Source of the DNA: Xanthocytophaga agilis
GTDB taxonomy: Bacteria; Bacteroidota; Bacteroidia; Cytophagales; 172606-1
Length of the DNA stretch: 64,000 nucleotides
Reading direction: 5' to 3'
Assembly: GCF_030068605.1 (NCBI RefSeq)
Contig: NZ_JASJOU010000020.1
Coordinates: 62,001-126,000 of the forward strand
In this document: one piece after another, positions 52,955 to 62,601 of the stretch
How positions within the stretch are numbered: position 1 is the stretch's first letter
How the letters are laid out: each line of letters begins with the position of its first letter
Made by a program: the position numbers and the translations under genes
Notes under the pieces: generated by a model
Seen by the model: the letters and a program-made list of their open reading frames with translations, nothing else
What the model was told of the DNA's origin: nothing
The model's database searches: none

Positions 52955-53300
52955 TTTGTGCTTTTGAAAAGAGTATAGGCTAGGCGCTAGTTAATTTTTG
53001 AGAAATCTCTCTCCCTTTGCCTGTTTATAGTTTTAATATTCCTTCTCCTTGCGGCTCCTTCGTTTTTTGTTTGTCCAAAATAGGGGCACTAGACGAGAGT
53101 TTGGTGAGCCAGGCTGTGTGTTAGCCAAAAAGGATACTTTTCTCCGATCCTTCCCCCGCAAGGCCAAAGGCCAACCTCACAGAGAAAAGATCCCCTACAC
53201 ACTACATACATTATCACTCATGATTGAAGTGACCATAATTCTCTTTGTATCATGTATTCAGTGTTGTCAAGATAGAGACGATATCCTTTTCGTGTCCTCC
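52955..53300 (-). repeat. diverged copy of the MITE-like repeat
   Basis: Similar to 57715-58229 in rearranged form. An inverted right-end segment (GTGAGCCAG end, 53065-53112, complement of 58171-58215) is joined to a left-inner segment with CCGATCCTTC and CGCAAGGCCAAAGGC (53145-53172), which matches 57896-57930. TGATTGAAGT then recurs at 53221 and 57969. It is decayed, with no perfect terminal repeats. Confidence 0.6.
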
Positions 53301-53364
53301 TGAAAGAATCATGTGGCAAGGTTAGTAGCCTTTGGATCTTGAGTATATTCTTTCATAAGCCAAA

Positions 53365-53804
53365 CAATGCTCTATTTTCAAAAGATTCTTTCAGAAGGAC
53401 TGGATCACTCTTTCAGGAAACAATTAAGAGCAATGCTCAGGAGTGTTGCTTACAGAAAGAAATAGAATGTGATACTTTCAGGAGGGTAGGGGAGAAGCTT
53501 TGCAGAAGGACAGAGAGATATTTTCTGAGTGCCTTTCCTTATGTGATAGTATGGAGGTTTTTGCTTCATAAATGTATCTATTACTTACAAGTTCACTTAC
53601 ATATGAATAGATAACTTAGTCAGTTAACTAAGTGCAGTTTATACAACAGTTGCATAGTGTGGATACGATATGACAGAAAAATGCAATTTGTGGAATTGGG
53701 GTTACCAGCTAAAAAGCATGCCTGTCAGCAAAGGAATTTTGTGTGCTATTGTTGAATACATGCAACAGAGAGTATTTTTTCCAAAATACGTAAGTAGTAA
53801 CCTG
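53365..53804 (+). repeat. duplicated non-coding element, copy 2
   Basis: Diverged copy of 20780-21156; the match is continuous from GTGATACTTTCAGGAGGG at 53469 to GTAGTAACCTG near 53794. It keeps the dyad as ACTTAGTCA-GT-TAACTAAGT (53614-53633, one mismatch) and the AGCTAAAAAGCATGCCTG block. It has an extra segment of about 60 nt near 53400-53460 and lacks the terminator that follows copy 1. Confidence 0.7.
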
Positions 53805-54050
53805 TTTTTAAAAAATGGCTTAAGACCAGTAAAAGTGCAGATTTTGCAGATACAAGGGAGTACTGTCTCAAGTACCAGATGACAACTACTCATTTTGCAA
53901 ATTAAGTAGTTATACTGGCTGGTAATGCTTTATTTATCAGAGCTTTACGATTGGCACTGTTTTTACAACATATCAATAGGAAAGACGGAATAGCCGTTTT
54001 CCAAAAGGATGATACAGAGTGAGATCTTTACCTGGTGTAGTTTGTGTTAG

Positions 54051-54096
54051 GAAGATACATCTTTCTCTTTTCTGCTGAAAATAGGGATGTATCTTC
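54051..54096 (+). terminator. hairpin GAAGATACATC / GATGTATCTTC
   Basis: A perfect 11-bp stem with a 24-nt loop, then TTTCT. It may end a transcript from the repeat-rich region. Confidence 0.5.
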
Positions 54097-54280
54097 TTTC
54101 TAGCCGCTATCCGTTTAGTATGTATGGAAGTTGGCTACAAATTAGTGGAAAGATATAAAAGATATAGGAATACATTACTCAGCATAAACAAACAAGGGAT
54201 TCTAAGCGGATGCTTATACCCTGATTCAGATACTTTACATTTTACCGTTTCATCTTTGCTTCTTTATTCATACGTATAGC

Positions 54281-54314
54281 AAAAAAGCTTCTCTGGATCA
54301 GAGAAGCTTTTTTT
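54281..54314 (+). terminator. strong intrinsic terminator
   Basis: A 15-bp stem (AAAAAAGCTTCTCTG and complement), loop GAT, with a T-run. It is related to the terminators at 21163, 40853 and 46645. The transcript it ends is unknown. Confidence 0.8.
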
Positions 54315-54655
54315 ATAGAAGTTGCCCCGTCCTGAATATAGTAGTTTAGATTGGAGCTTACCTAAACAAAATGCACTTTTTATAGATGAACAATAAGAAC
54401 TTACACCTGGTAATGAATTAGGTAATTGAATGCAGCTCTCTACCAGATAACTTAGGAACCAGCTATATACTATTCGGATGGTATTTGTGCTATATCAGCA
54501 AAGTCACCTATGACGACTGACTTATCTGTATAGAAGTCCAAAATAATCTGAATCAAAGAGGTGTTTGTTCAACTTTTGGCATACTTTGTTAAAAAAGTAG
54601 TATCTTTTCGTGCAAAATATTTCTTGCATCTTTGTGAGCTACCTTCCACTTAAAG

Positions 54656-55228
54656 TTGAAACGACTTGTTTCCATATGTCTGCTATTCCTTTTACTCTAT
54701 CATTCAATAGGGTATTTTCTATTATTTGAGTGGAAAAAAACGGAAGCCAGAACAGCCTTGCATGAATCTGTACAAGATCAGTCTATACAAGGAAACACTT
54801 TACCTCAAAAGGACTGGCTTATATTCAAAGTGCCTATAGGATGGTATCATCAGACGAACCGTGGATTTGAAAAGGTGAATGGTGAACTTACCCATCGGGG
54901 GAAGATTTATGAAAAGGTTATTCAGCGAATTGTGAATGATACACTGTTTGTGTATTGTGTCAATAATATCAAACAAGAAAAAGTACTGGACGATTTACAG
55001 ACGCATTTAAAGACACATGTACTGGATCTAAGTAAGAAAGACACTAAGCAATCATCTTCTCCTATAAAATCTTTTTTTAAACAGGTTTATTTACCTTATC
55101 TACCTGTTTGTTTTAGACTCATATCAGAAGCTGGAGATAATCAGAATACCTGTTTTTTCTGGGATTGTTCGTATACTTCCGGTATACCTACTATACTGAC
55201 TCCCCCTCCGGAGTTCTCTCTTTCATAG
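54656..55228 (+). CDS. hypothetical anchored protein upstream of a TonB receptor (TTG start)
   Basis: Protein of 190 aa with an N-terminal hydrophobic segment (LVSICLLFLLLYHSIGYFLLF, residues 4-24). The extracytoplasmic part has NGELTHRGKIYEKVIQRIVNDTLFVYCVNNIKQEKVLDDLQTHL, a pattern common in small proteins found just before TonB-dependent metal receptors in Bacteroidota. No ATG occurs in frame, so TTG at 54656 is taken, which places the basic residues KR right before the anchor. Two cysteines and a proline-rich end occur at the C-terminus. Function unknown. Confidence 0.65.
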   Translation: MKRLVSICLLFLLLYHSIGYFLLFEWKKTEARTALHESVQDQSIQGNTLPQKDWLIFKVPIGWYHQTNRGFEKVNGELTHRGKIYEKVIQRIVNDTLFVYCVNNIKQEKVLDDLQTHLKTHVLDLSKKDTKQSSSPIKSFFKQVYLPYLPVCFRLISEAGDNQNTCFFWDCSYTSGIPTILTPPPEFSLS

Positions 55229-55399
55229 TTGATAGAACTACCAATAGGATAACTTTTCTCTCATTCTATTTTGAGAGCGTATTCTTTGTTTGCTTATACG
55301 ACTGTATTCTAAGTTGTCTAAGTAACAGATAGGCTAGGCTATGGGTATACCTGTCTGCTTCCGTTATCTTTTCAATTTGCCATTTGTCACCTTATTCTC

Positions 55400-57658
55400 A
55401 TGAAGAAATATAGTACTACTTATATAAAACAATTCGTTGCCTGTTGTATACCTGTTAAAATATCAGTCATTGTATTGGGATTTGTGCTATGTGTTTCGGT
55501 TAATGCACAGACAGAAGCGCAGGATAGTGTAAAAGCCCGACAAAAAGATTCATTACGCACCTACCAGTTGCAACAGGTGGATGTCTATGGAAAACAGGAT
55601 CAGGTTGAGCATCTGAAACCTGTTCATAATACCTATCTGATTGGTGGTGCTAAAAATGAAGTCATCAATATTTCAACTTTGAACGCCAATATTGCTGAAA
55701 AGACAGGTCGTCAGTTGTTCGCCAAGATTCCGGGAATATTTGTCTATGATATGGATGGATCTGGCAATCAGATGAACATAGCTACACGTGGATTGGACCC
55801 ACACCGGAGCTGGGAGTATAACATTCGTCAGAACTTTATTATGACTAACTCGGATATTTATGGATATCCTGCCAGTCACTATAGTCCGCCAATGGAGTCT
55901 ATTCAGAAAGTAGAGTTAATACGCGGCACAGCCTCCCTTCAATACGGTTCGCAGTTTGGTGGCATGATCAACTATATAACCAAACAGGCAGACTCTACCC
56001 GTAAAGTTAGTTTTGAAAGCGTCAACTCGGCAGGTTCATATGGTCTTTTTAGTTCATACAATGCCATTGGAGGAAGAATTGGTAAGCTAACCTATTATGC
56101 TTATTATCATAAACGTGTGTCCGAAGGCTATCGTAAAAACAGCGAATCCAATGCCGAAGCTCAGTTTTTCAGTTTGTCCTATCGTTTTTCCAGAAAGGTA
56201 AATCTGAAGGCTGAATTAGGCAGAGGTACATACCTGTACCATATCCCCGGTCCGTTGACAGATGCTATGTTTAAGGAAGACCCGCGACAATCTACCCGTT
56301 CACGAAACTACTTTAATCCGGATATCTATATTCCTTCGCTGACACTGGACTGGCATTTGAACGAAACTACTCAGTTGAGTTTTATCACTTCTGCTGTATT
56401 GGGTTCCCGTAACAGTGTGCAGATTGATGCCTTCGCAACTGTTGGAGATACAATCAATCCTGCTACCAACAGCTACAAAGCCCGTCAGGTGGATATTGAT
56501 AACTTCAATAGCTATACTTCCGAAATTCGTTTGCTGAAAACGTACACCTTAGGTGGATTACCAAGTAGTCTATCTGCAGGGATACGTTATATCAACAATG
56601 ACTTGCATCGCCGTCAATTGGGTAAAGGTACTACTGCCTCTGATTTTGATCTGACATTAACCGATCCAAACTGGGGGAGGGATCTACATTTCAAAACACA
56701 AAATATTGCTGTTTTTGTAGAAAACCTGTTTCGGATTACACCTAAGCTGTCTGTTACACCTGGTATTCGCTATGAAAATGGGGTAACAGACCTTTCCGGA
56801 AAAATCAGCTACTATGATGCTCAGGATGTTCCGAACAAAATCAAACATCATTTTCCTCTGGCAGGTCTCAATGCTCAGTATCAGATCAACCCCAGCCATA
56901 CTATCTATGGAGGCTGGGCTCAGTCATATCGTCCGGTTATTCTGAAAGATATCATTCCAGGTTCTGTATTGGAACGTGCCAACAAGGATCTGAAAGATGC
57001 CTTTGGTTACAATGCTGAAGTGGGAGTACGCGGCAACTTTGCCAACTGGCTCTATTATGATGTAACAGCCTTTCAGCTTTTGTACAGAAACCGCCTGGGA
57101 AACTTGATTCTGACAGATCCTGATGGGGCCTCTTATATCTATAAAACCAATGTAGGAGATAGTCGTACCAGAGGTGTAGAGACTTACATAGAAGGCAAGC
57201 TGATCAAGAGAACTACACTTCAATTCTCTGTTTTCACTTCTACTTCGTATTTCGATGCTCAGTACATAAAAGGAGCTGTATCAACAGGAACAGAGAATCA
57301 GGATATCACAGGGAACTATGTAGAATCTGCTCCCAAATGGACTACCCGGAATGGGGCAAACTTCTGGTACAAACACTTTAGTGCTACCTTACAATACAGT
57401 TATGTGAGCAAAACATTCTCAGATGCACTCAATACCTCAACTCCGTCTGCAAACGGAGCCAAAGGTCCGGTACCTGGGTATGGCATCTGGGATTTGAATA
57501 TGAGTATGCATTTTGGTGGCAATTATGTATTCCGTTTGGGCATTAACAATCTTACCAATACACAATACTTTACCAAACGACCTACTTTCTATCCAGGACC
57601 AGGAATATGGAGTTCAGATGGACGAAGCCTTGTCGCTTCATTTGGGGTGAGATTGTAA
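55400..57658 (+). CDS. TonB-dependent receptor, FecA-like
   Basis: Outer-membrane receptor of 752 aa for iron chelates. Signal peptide at about 1-36, ending VNAQ; plug domain about 65-190 (GRQLFAKIPGIFVYDMDGSGNQMNIATRGLDPHRSWEYN and ELIRGTASLQYGSQFGGMINYI); a 22-strand barrel follows and ends FGVRL with the terminal aromatic/hydrophobic pattern. The plug and KTNVGDSRTRGVETYIEG and FTKRPTFYPGPGIWSSDGR segments are typical of FecA-type ferric citrate receptors. Substrate is inferred. The small anchored protein upstream is probably its partner. Confidence 0.92.
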   Translation: MKKYSTTYIKQFVACCIPVKISVIVLGFVLCVSVNAQTEAQDSVKARQKDSLRTYQLQQVDVYGKQDQVEHLKPVHNTYLIGGAKNEVINISTLNANIAEKTGRQLFAKIPGIFVYDMDGSGNQMNIATRGLDPHRSWEYNIRQNFIMTNSDIYGYPASHYSPPMESIQKVELIRGTASLQYGSQFGGMINYITKQADSTRKVSFESVNSAGSYGLFSSYNAIGGRIGKLTYYAYYHKRVSEGYRKNSESNAEAQFFSLSYRFSRKVNLKAELGRGTYLYHIPGPLTDAMFKEDPRQSTRSRNYFNPDIYIPSLTLDWHLNETTQLSFITSAVLGSRNSVQIDAFATVGDTINPATNSYKARQVDIDNFNSYTSEIRLLKTYTLGGLPSSLSAGIRYINNDLHRRQLGKGTTASDFDLTLTDPNWGRDLHFKTQNIAVFVENLFRITPKLSVTPGIRYENGVTDLSGKISYYDAQDVPNKIKHHFPLAGLNAQYQINPSHTIYGGWAQSYRPVILKDIIPGSVLERANKDLKDAFGYNAEVGVRGNFANWLYYDVTAFQLLYRNRLGNLILTDPDGASYIYKTNVGDSRTRGVETYIEGKLIKRTTLQFSVFTSTSYFDAQYIKGAVSTGTENQDITGNYVESAPKWTTRNGANFWYKHFSATLQYSYVSKTFSDALNTSTPSANGAKGPVPGYGIWDLNMSMHFGGNYVFRLGINNLTNTQYFTKRPTFYPGPGIWSSDGRSLVASFGVRL

Positions 57659-57695
57659 TGACATACTTGTCTCATTTGAATCTGAAATAGTACAA

Positions 57696-57739
57696 ACCAA
57701 GAGTCTATACTTTTTGAAAAGAGTATAGGTTCTTGGTTT
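57696..57739 (+). terminator. terminator of the FecA-like receptor gene
   Basis: A nested stem (ACCAAGA/TCTTGGT outside, CTATACTTTT/AAAGAGTATAG inside) followed by TTATTTTT. It lies 38 nt after the stop codon. Confidence 0.7.
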
Positions 57740-57845
57740 ATTTTTACAGATCTCTCTTCTATCGTTTGTTTATATTCTCTTTCTTCATTTTTTGCTTATT
57801 TCCTGAGTTGGTTTGTTGTCCAATGCTTATGCGTGCCACACACTG

Positions 57846-58229
57846 TGTCACTTTTTTGCTTGCCCAAAAAAGTAACCAAAAAAGGCACCTTTTCCCGATC
57901 CTTCTGCCCGCAAGGCCAAAGGCTAACCTCGCGGGAAAAGGAAACCCTACGCACCTACACCACCACACACGATTGAAGTATCCATCGTTCTATTTGTACC
58001 ATATGCTAACTGACAGCATAAGATTATCTTTTAGATGCTACAAAGAGAGTTGCGATGCCTTTAAACACGAAAGGTTGTAGCGGTGCGCTGGCCTTCTTTC
58101 TGCCGCGAGGAGAGCCCATGGCCTGAGGGCTGGAGATTCGGCAGCAAGGGCCCTTTTTTTGCTAACACACAGACTGGCTCACCAAATTCTCATTTGGTGC
58201 CCCTATTTTGGGCAAGCAAAAAAGTGACA
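57846..58229. mobile_element. MITE-like element with 24-bp perfect terminal inverted repeats
   Basis: Left end 57846-57869 begins TGTCACTTTTTTGCTTGCCC; right end 58206-58229 is its exact complement. The 384-bp interior has no transposase and includes a GC-rich part (CGCAAGGCCAAAGGC, then CCGCGAGGAGAGCCCATGG) and the CCAAAAAAGGCACC stretch common in Bacteroidota intergenic repeats. Related fragments lie at 52955-53300 and 7321-7380. No clear target-site duplication was found. It could also be an abundant structured repeat rather than a transposable element. Confidence 0.6.
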
Positions 58230-58725
58230 AGGTGATAAGAAGAGTGATGTTCTGGACTTTAAACTAACTTTAGATACAAACATGCATAAAAATGAAGAGA
58301 GATTAGAATCTATAAATTGAAAAGCGATCAAGAAAATAGATTTTACGCTTTTAAAGAGTATAGAATTTACTCTTCTTAGATTATTCCAGATCAAATAAAC
58401 TGTATCTGAATTGATGTTATAAACTTGAAAATATGTTGCGATTGACTTATACTTGTATCATCATTCCCGATTACAATGTATACCTACGGATTTTTCTCTA
58501 ATGTTCTTCCTCCTCCAGTAGCTTGCTAAGCTAAGCAACTGGAATAACAATTCGTTATCTTCTTAGATTGTAAGAGGCATAACTGCTATTGCCTGTTTTA
58601 TTTTCTGCAAGGTTGTTTAGCTGAGCCCTCTATGGGTATTCTCTAACTCTTTATTTTCGGGATTTGTCGTGTGTACATATCAGAACAAGGAGAGCTTATT
58701 TCAAATCTGTTTAAACAATCATTGT

Positions 58726-59616
58726 ATGAAAAAGGCTTTTATAAAACTTCATATTTCTATCGTACTTGCTGGTTTTACCGGACTTTTTGGAAAACTTATT
58801 ACACTCAATGAAGGCTTGCTGGCTTGGTACAGAATATTGCTGGCCGGAATACTGATGCTGGGCATTTTAGGTATTACACGACGTTTAACTTCTGTGTCTT
58901 TGAAAGATTTTCTGCGAATTTCTGTGTCGGGATTCCTTATAGGTTTACACTGGCTGTTTTTCTATGGAAGTATCAAATATGCCAATATCTCAGTCGGAGT
59001 TGTGTGTTTCTCCCTAACCAGTTTTTTTACTGCACTATTTTCACCTATCCTGAACAAACACCGAATCATAGTCGCAGAATTATTGCTGAGTATATTAACA
59101 CTGGCAGGCATTGCTCTGATATTTAGCTTTGACTCCCAATACAGGATAGGAATAGGCTTAGGAGTGATATCCTCCGTATTAGGATCGTTATACACAATCA
59201 CCAACGAACGTTTGGCAAAGTTATATGCAAGCGAAGTTATCATTACCTACTCAATGTTAGGAGGTGCACTGGGACTTGCTGCATTCATGCCTTTGTATCT
59301 GTATTTCTTTCCTGTAGGTTCTATTATTCCTTCCTGGGCAGATTTTGGCTATTTGCTGGTGTTATCATTGTTTTGTACGGTGCTTCTGTACCTGCTTCAA
59401 ACCCAGGCATTGCGCAAAATATCCGCGTTTACAATCAATCTGAGCTTAAACCTGGAGCCTGTGTACACGATTATACTGGCTATTATAATCTATCATGAGA
59501 ATAAGGAATTAACACCTGTATTTTATCTTGGATTAGGATTGATTGTTCTTTCTGTGATACTGCAAATGGTAAGGGTGTTCCTTAAAAATAAGGAGCAGAA
59601 AGCTGTGGAGGTATGA
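58726..59616 (+). CDS. EamA/DMT family transporter
   Basis: Inner-membrane exporter of 296 aa with ten hydrophobic segments and two EamA repeats: FTGLFGKLITLNEGLLAWYRILLAGILML (about 15-43) and NERLAKLYASEVIITYSMLGGALG (about 164-187), ending with LEPVYTIILAIIIYHENKELTPVFYLGLGLI. Members export amino acids, metabolites or drugs; the substrate is not readable. ATG 58726 is chosen (MKKAFIKLHISI); the frame is open to 58669. A perfect terminator follows at 59754. Confidence 0.9.
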   Translation: MKKAFIKLHISIVLAGFTGLFGKLITLNEGLLAWYRILLAGILMLGILGITRRLTSVSLKDFLRISVSGFLIGLHWLFFYGSIKYANISVGVVCFSLTSFFTALFSPILNKHRIIVAELLLSILTLAGIALIFSFDSQYRIGIGLGVISSVLGSLYTITNERLAKLYASEVIITYSMLGGALGLAAFMPLYLYFFPVGSIIPSWADFGYLLVLSLFCTVLLYLLQTQALRKISAFTINLSLNLEPVYTIILAIIIYHENKELTPVFYLGLGLIVLSVILQMVRVFLKNKEQKAVEV

Positions 59617-59753
59617 TGGTTGGATGTATTGCTTAATAGTGTTAATAGAAGGGAAATACTTCTAAAACTTCCTCTCTGTCTTCTTGAAAGGATTGCTTCC
59701 CGTTCCTTGAAAAGAACATATTTTATCCTTTCATAAGGAGTCTTTTCAGTTTT

Positions 59754-59792
59754 CAAGAGCTTTTAAGAGATTTTATCTCTTAAAAGCTCTTG
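59754..59792. terminator. perfect bidirectional terminator between convergent genes
   Basis: An 18-bp perfect stem (CAAGAGCTTTTAAGAGAT and complement) with a TTT loop, between the plus-strand exporter and the minus-strand SCO gene. The longest perfect hairpin in the window. Confidence 0.85.
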
Positions 59793-59821
59793 TATTGATG
59801 ATTGTTCGTTTATAGTGTATT

Positions 59822-60442
59822 CTATTCCTTCTCTTTTAACAATGTTGGAATATCATAAAGCAGATTGGTGACATCACTAGGCACGGTACCATCATAAAAA
59901 CCACGAATACGTCCCTGACGGTCAATCAGTACCAGGGCTCCACTGTGAACAATGCCTCCTGGTTCGCTTTTGTCTTCCAGAGCTGTTACCATCAAACCCT
60001 TCTGAGCAAGCTGATACGTTGCTGCTTTATCACCTGTCAGGAAATGCCATTTCTTACTATCAAGACCAAAATTTTCTGCATATTCTTTCAGAAAGGAAAC
60101 ATTATCATGTTTGGGGTCTAAGGTAATAGAAACGAAAATAACATCCGGATTGTCTTTAAACTTCTCATACACCCGCATCGATTCCTTTTTTACTTTGGGA
60201 CAAATGGTAGGGCAGTAGGAATAAAAGAAATCGGCAATGTATATTTTGCCTTTTAGCGTTTCATTGGTGATAAGTGTACTGTCCTGATCACGATAGGAAA
60301 ATGCTGGGATTGTATGATATACAGTTTTCCCGTTTTCCTCGTGGGTTGGACCTAATATAGGTAAGCCTTTCTCCTGGTTACAACCCATAAGGCTTACTAC
60401 ACATAAGATAAATAAGGTATAAAAAAGATTAGTTGTTTTCAT
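59822..60442 (-). CDS. SCO family lipoprotein (copper chaperone)
   Basis: Thioredoxin-fold protein of 206 aa that delivers copper, usually to cytochrome oxidase or related cupro-enzymes. A lipoprotein signal ends LMGC (Cys about residue 21). The copper site is YSYCPTICPK (CxxxC, about residues 75-84) with the later His in IVHSGALVLIDRQG. All three ligands are present. It is the last gene of a minus-strand group with a Met/His-rich lipoprotein, a PepSY protein and a TonB receptor, suggesting copper uptake and delivery. Confidence 0.93.
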   Translation of the reverse strand: MKTTNLFYTLFILCVVSLMGCNQEKGLPILGPTHEENGKTVYHTIPAFSYRDQDSTLITNETLKGKIYIADFFYSYCPTICPKVKKESMRVYEKFKDNPDVIFVSITLDPKHDNVSFLKEYAENFGLDSKKWHFLTGDKAATYQLAQKGLMVTALEDKSEPGGIVHSGALVLIDRQGRIRGFYDGTVPSDVTNLLYDIPTLLKEKE

Positions 60443-60447
60443 GTAAT

Positions 60448-60942
60448 TTACTTTTTAAGAAGTTCTTTCCCTTTGTTTATACTGCCCAGCATCTGATCAC
60501 GAACGGCATCAATCTTATCTTTCTCATTTTTCAGATAGGTGATTTTTTCTTCGTCTGTTTTGGATTTCATCTGACCATCAAATTCCTGCATCCAGTGTGT
60601 CATAGCATCATCTGCATTATTTAACTGTATTACAAGGGAATCTAATTGTTGTTTTTGAGTTGAGTTAGCCTGTTTTGGATTGATTCTAGTCAAACTATCC
60701 AGTTGCTTGATTTGCTGCTGTGCTTCTAATTCCAATGCCATAATTTCTTCCATTTTAGGCATCACTTCATCATGTACAGCCATTACCTGATTCTTTAGCG
60801 AATCTACTGCTGCATTGCCACTGGTTTCTGCCTGATGATGGTGATCATGTTCTCCATTGTGTTTTTTTTCGGAACAGGCATAGAAAAACACAGCGAATGC
60901 CAGTAGTAAGAGAATATATTTGCTTTGAGCTAAATGATGCAT
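60448..60942 (-). CDS. Met/His-rich lipoprotein, possible metal-binding
   Basis: Protein of 164 aa with a lipoprotein signal (ILLLLAFAVFFYAC, Cys about 23). The start of the mature part is histidine-rich (EKKHNGEHDHHHQ). The rest is a helical hairpin with Met/His motifs (MAVHDEVMPKMEEIMALE and DDAMTHWMQEFDGQMKS). Homologues in Bacteroidota carry the misleading label viral A-type inclusion protein. The ligands and the neighbours (SCO, 5 nt downstream) suggest copper binding in the periplasm; this is inference. Confidence 0.75.
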   Translation of the reverse strand: MHHLAQSKYILLLLAFAVFFYACSEKKHNGEHDHHHQAETSGNAAVDSLKNQVMAVHDEVMPKMEEIMALELEAQQQIKQLDSLTRINPKQANSTQKQQLDSLVIQLNNADDAMTHWMQEFDGQMKSKTDEEKITYLKNEKDKIDAVRDQMLGSINKGKELLKK

Positions 60943-60990
60943 GGGATATATAAGTAGTTAGGTTTAACATACTAGAAACAAAAATACAGG

Positions 60991-62550
60991 TTATCGTTTT
61001 CTGACAAATAATACCAGCCCAAAGATACTTGTTACCAGCACACCTGTAGCTGAAAGAAGGGTGACAAAATCTCTCACATTTTTGCCAGCCCATTCCAGTA
61101 GCAGGTATTTATGCAATATGGCAAATGACCATCCTTCTGCCCGGTCCGCATTTTCGATCTTAGCGGCTAGCCGGGAAGTGGCTGGCTCTATATAATAACT
61201 GGTCTTTTCGGGTGTATTGTAATCAAGTTTTACCACTGGCAATCGTTTATTAACAAACCCGTATTCTCTGTCAAACCGTGTTAGTATGTCAGCATGAAGC
61301 AGATTGTCATTGGAAATGTCTGCATTAGCGACATCTGATATCAGATCACAACAGGCAGATTGTAAACTTCCATTGACGTTTGCCAGATTGGCAAACTTAT
61401 TAGCCAGGTATTTGGCATATAATACAGAACCCTCTTTTAAAATCTTATGTGTATAGGTATGCTGGTAAATTACTTCAGCAGACTCTAACTCTGTTTTATC
61501 ATAGAAGAGCTGGAAATAATTGGTTCGACCTATTTTTACTATCTGTATATTCAGCAAACGATCCCACTGAATATCCGGCATCAGAGAAGCTACTTCCATT
61601 TCAGTTGTTTTGAAAACAGGCTCATAGACAAACTTATTCCGTTCGTCAGGTGTCAGTTTGCGAGCCAGATGCCAGGCTCCACTTCCTGCAAACGCAAAGG
61701 TAACCAGTGATACGGCTATACCAATCTGACGATGGTATTTTTTAAGGATACCTTTTGTATTACCTGCGGTTGGTTTTTTAAACCGTTTCCATAGAAAGCC
61801 ATAGACAACGATACCGCTGCCAGTCGAAAATGAGATGATTATCAATAATGTGAGCATGATTGTAATCTGAAGACCTTTATTGGATATCATTTCCAGAAAT
61901 GACCAGTTATGGAATAGATCAAAGATCCGGATAAAGGTTTTGCGTGCCTGTGTATTGAAAGTTGCTATCCGGCTTTGCTCTGTTTCAATCATCACATCCA
62001 TTCTGTCTGATCTGTCAAAGCTTACTTTCCATACAGGTAACAGGCGGTTGATATACTTATATTCATGATCAAATTCTGTGATCTGAGTGATAGCAAGGAT
62101 TGGTGATGTATAATCATCAATCAGATAGCGGGCTAGCGACTCGGCATACCGGATATCTCCGTTGGGAAGAGGCTTTCCATTCTGTGTACTAAAATATAAC
62201 AAATGGTTAGTTGTATCCTTTATCTGATAGTAGGTCTGCTTATCTAACGTGATGAAACGGAAGTTCTTAAACTTTGTGATTTTATTTTGCTTCAGCACCT
62301 CTGCAACAGATAGTTTAATCTGATCCTTTTGTATTGGATATTGAGGAATAAAATCGTGAGCAATAGTGGGTTTAAACCAATGTGACATAAAGGGGTGCAT
62401 CAAACCGGATAATGTCCAGAAGATGACCGGAATCACAGTGATAATACCCAGAACACGATGCCACTGATACATATTGCGCCTAATAAGTCTTAACACTCTA
62501 TCTTTGAGTGATAGGGGTTGGCTCTCAAGGGTTGATGTTACTTGTTTCAT
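60991..62550 (-). CDS. PepSY-associated membrane protein
   Basis: Membrane protein of 519 aa with the PepSY-TM layout. The first helix is WHRVLGIITVIPVIFWTLSGLMHPFM (about residues 30-55), a second membrane pair lies near 235-265 (MLTLLIIISFSTGSGIVVYGFLWK) and HRQIGIAVSLVTFAFAGSGAWHLARK near 275-300, and the last helix is near 495-516. Two PepSY-like periplasmic parts lie between. These proteins act with TonB receptors, often as ferric or cupric reductases (haem-binding histidines are visible in the helices). It lies between the receptor and the metal-binding lipoprotein. Confidence 0.88.
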   Translation of the reverse strand: MKQVTSTLESQPLSLKDRVLRLIRRNMYQWHRVLGIITVIPVIFWTLSGLMHPFMSHWFKPTIAHDFIPQYPIQKDQIKLSVAEVLKQNKITKFKNFRFITLDKQTYYQIKDTTNHLLYFSTQNGKPLPNGDIRYAESLARYLIDDYTSPILAITQITEFDHEYKYINRLLPVWKVSFDRSDRMDVMIETEQSRIATFNTQARKTFIRIFDLFHNWSFLEMISNKGLQITIMLTLLIIISFSTGSGIVVYGFLWKRFKKPTAGNTKGILKKYHRQIGIAVSLVTFAFAGSGAWHLARKLTPDERNKFVYEPVFKTTEMEVASLMPDIQWDRLLNIQIVKIGRTNYFQLFYDKTELESAEVIYQHTYTHKILKEGSVLYAKYLANKFANLANVNGSLQSACCDLISDVANADISNDNLLHADILTRFDREYGFVNKRLPVVKLDYNTPEKTSYYIEPATSRLAAKIENADRAEGWSFAILHKYLLLEWAGKNVRDFVTLLSATGVLVTSIFGLVLFVRKR

Positions 62551-62601
62551 ACAATAAGGTTATAGAGACACAGACTGAGAGTATCTCGCACTGTGAGTGA
62601 A

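Larger units (their letters stand above)
52483..54655. other. gene-free region of about 2.2 kb, rich in repeats
   Basis: No convincing protein gene. It holds palindromic site I (52767-52796), a diverged MITE-like repeat (about 52955-53300), the second copy of the duplicated element (53365-53804) and two hairpins (54051-54096, 54281-54314). Short frames at 52684, 53049, 53339 and 53670 follow repeat sequence and look like chance. Confidence 0.65.
57659..58725. other. gene-free region with terminator and MITE-like element
   Basis: 1.07 kb without a convincing gene: the receptor's terminator (57696-57739), a 384-bp repeat (57846-58229) and 500 nt of AT-rich DNA with no recognised feature, holding the promoter of the EamA gene. 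Frames inside the repeat (such as 57733-58080) are repeat sequence. Confidence 0.6.

Noticed and set aside
53049-53882. Several frames of 70-91 codons in the repeat-rich region
   Set aside because: They overlap repeat copies, and the matching copy at 20.8 kb has indels that break the frame.
57733-58080. A 115-codon frame with LAQKSNQKRH
   Set aside because: It lies in the MITE-like repeat; such frames come from the repeated DNA and have no protein-like structure.
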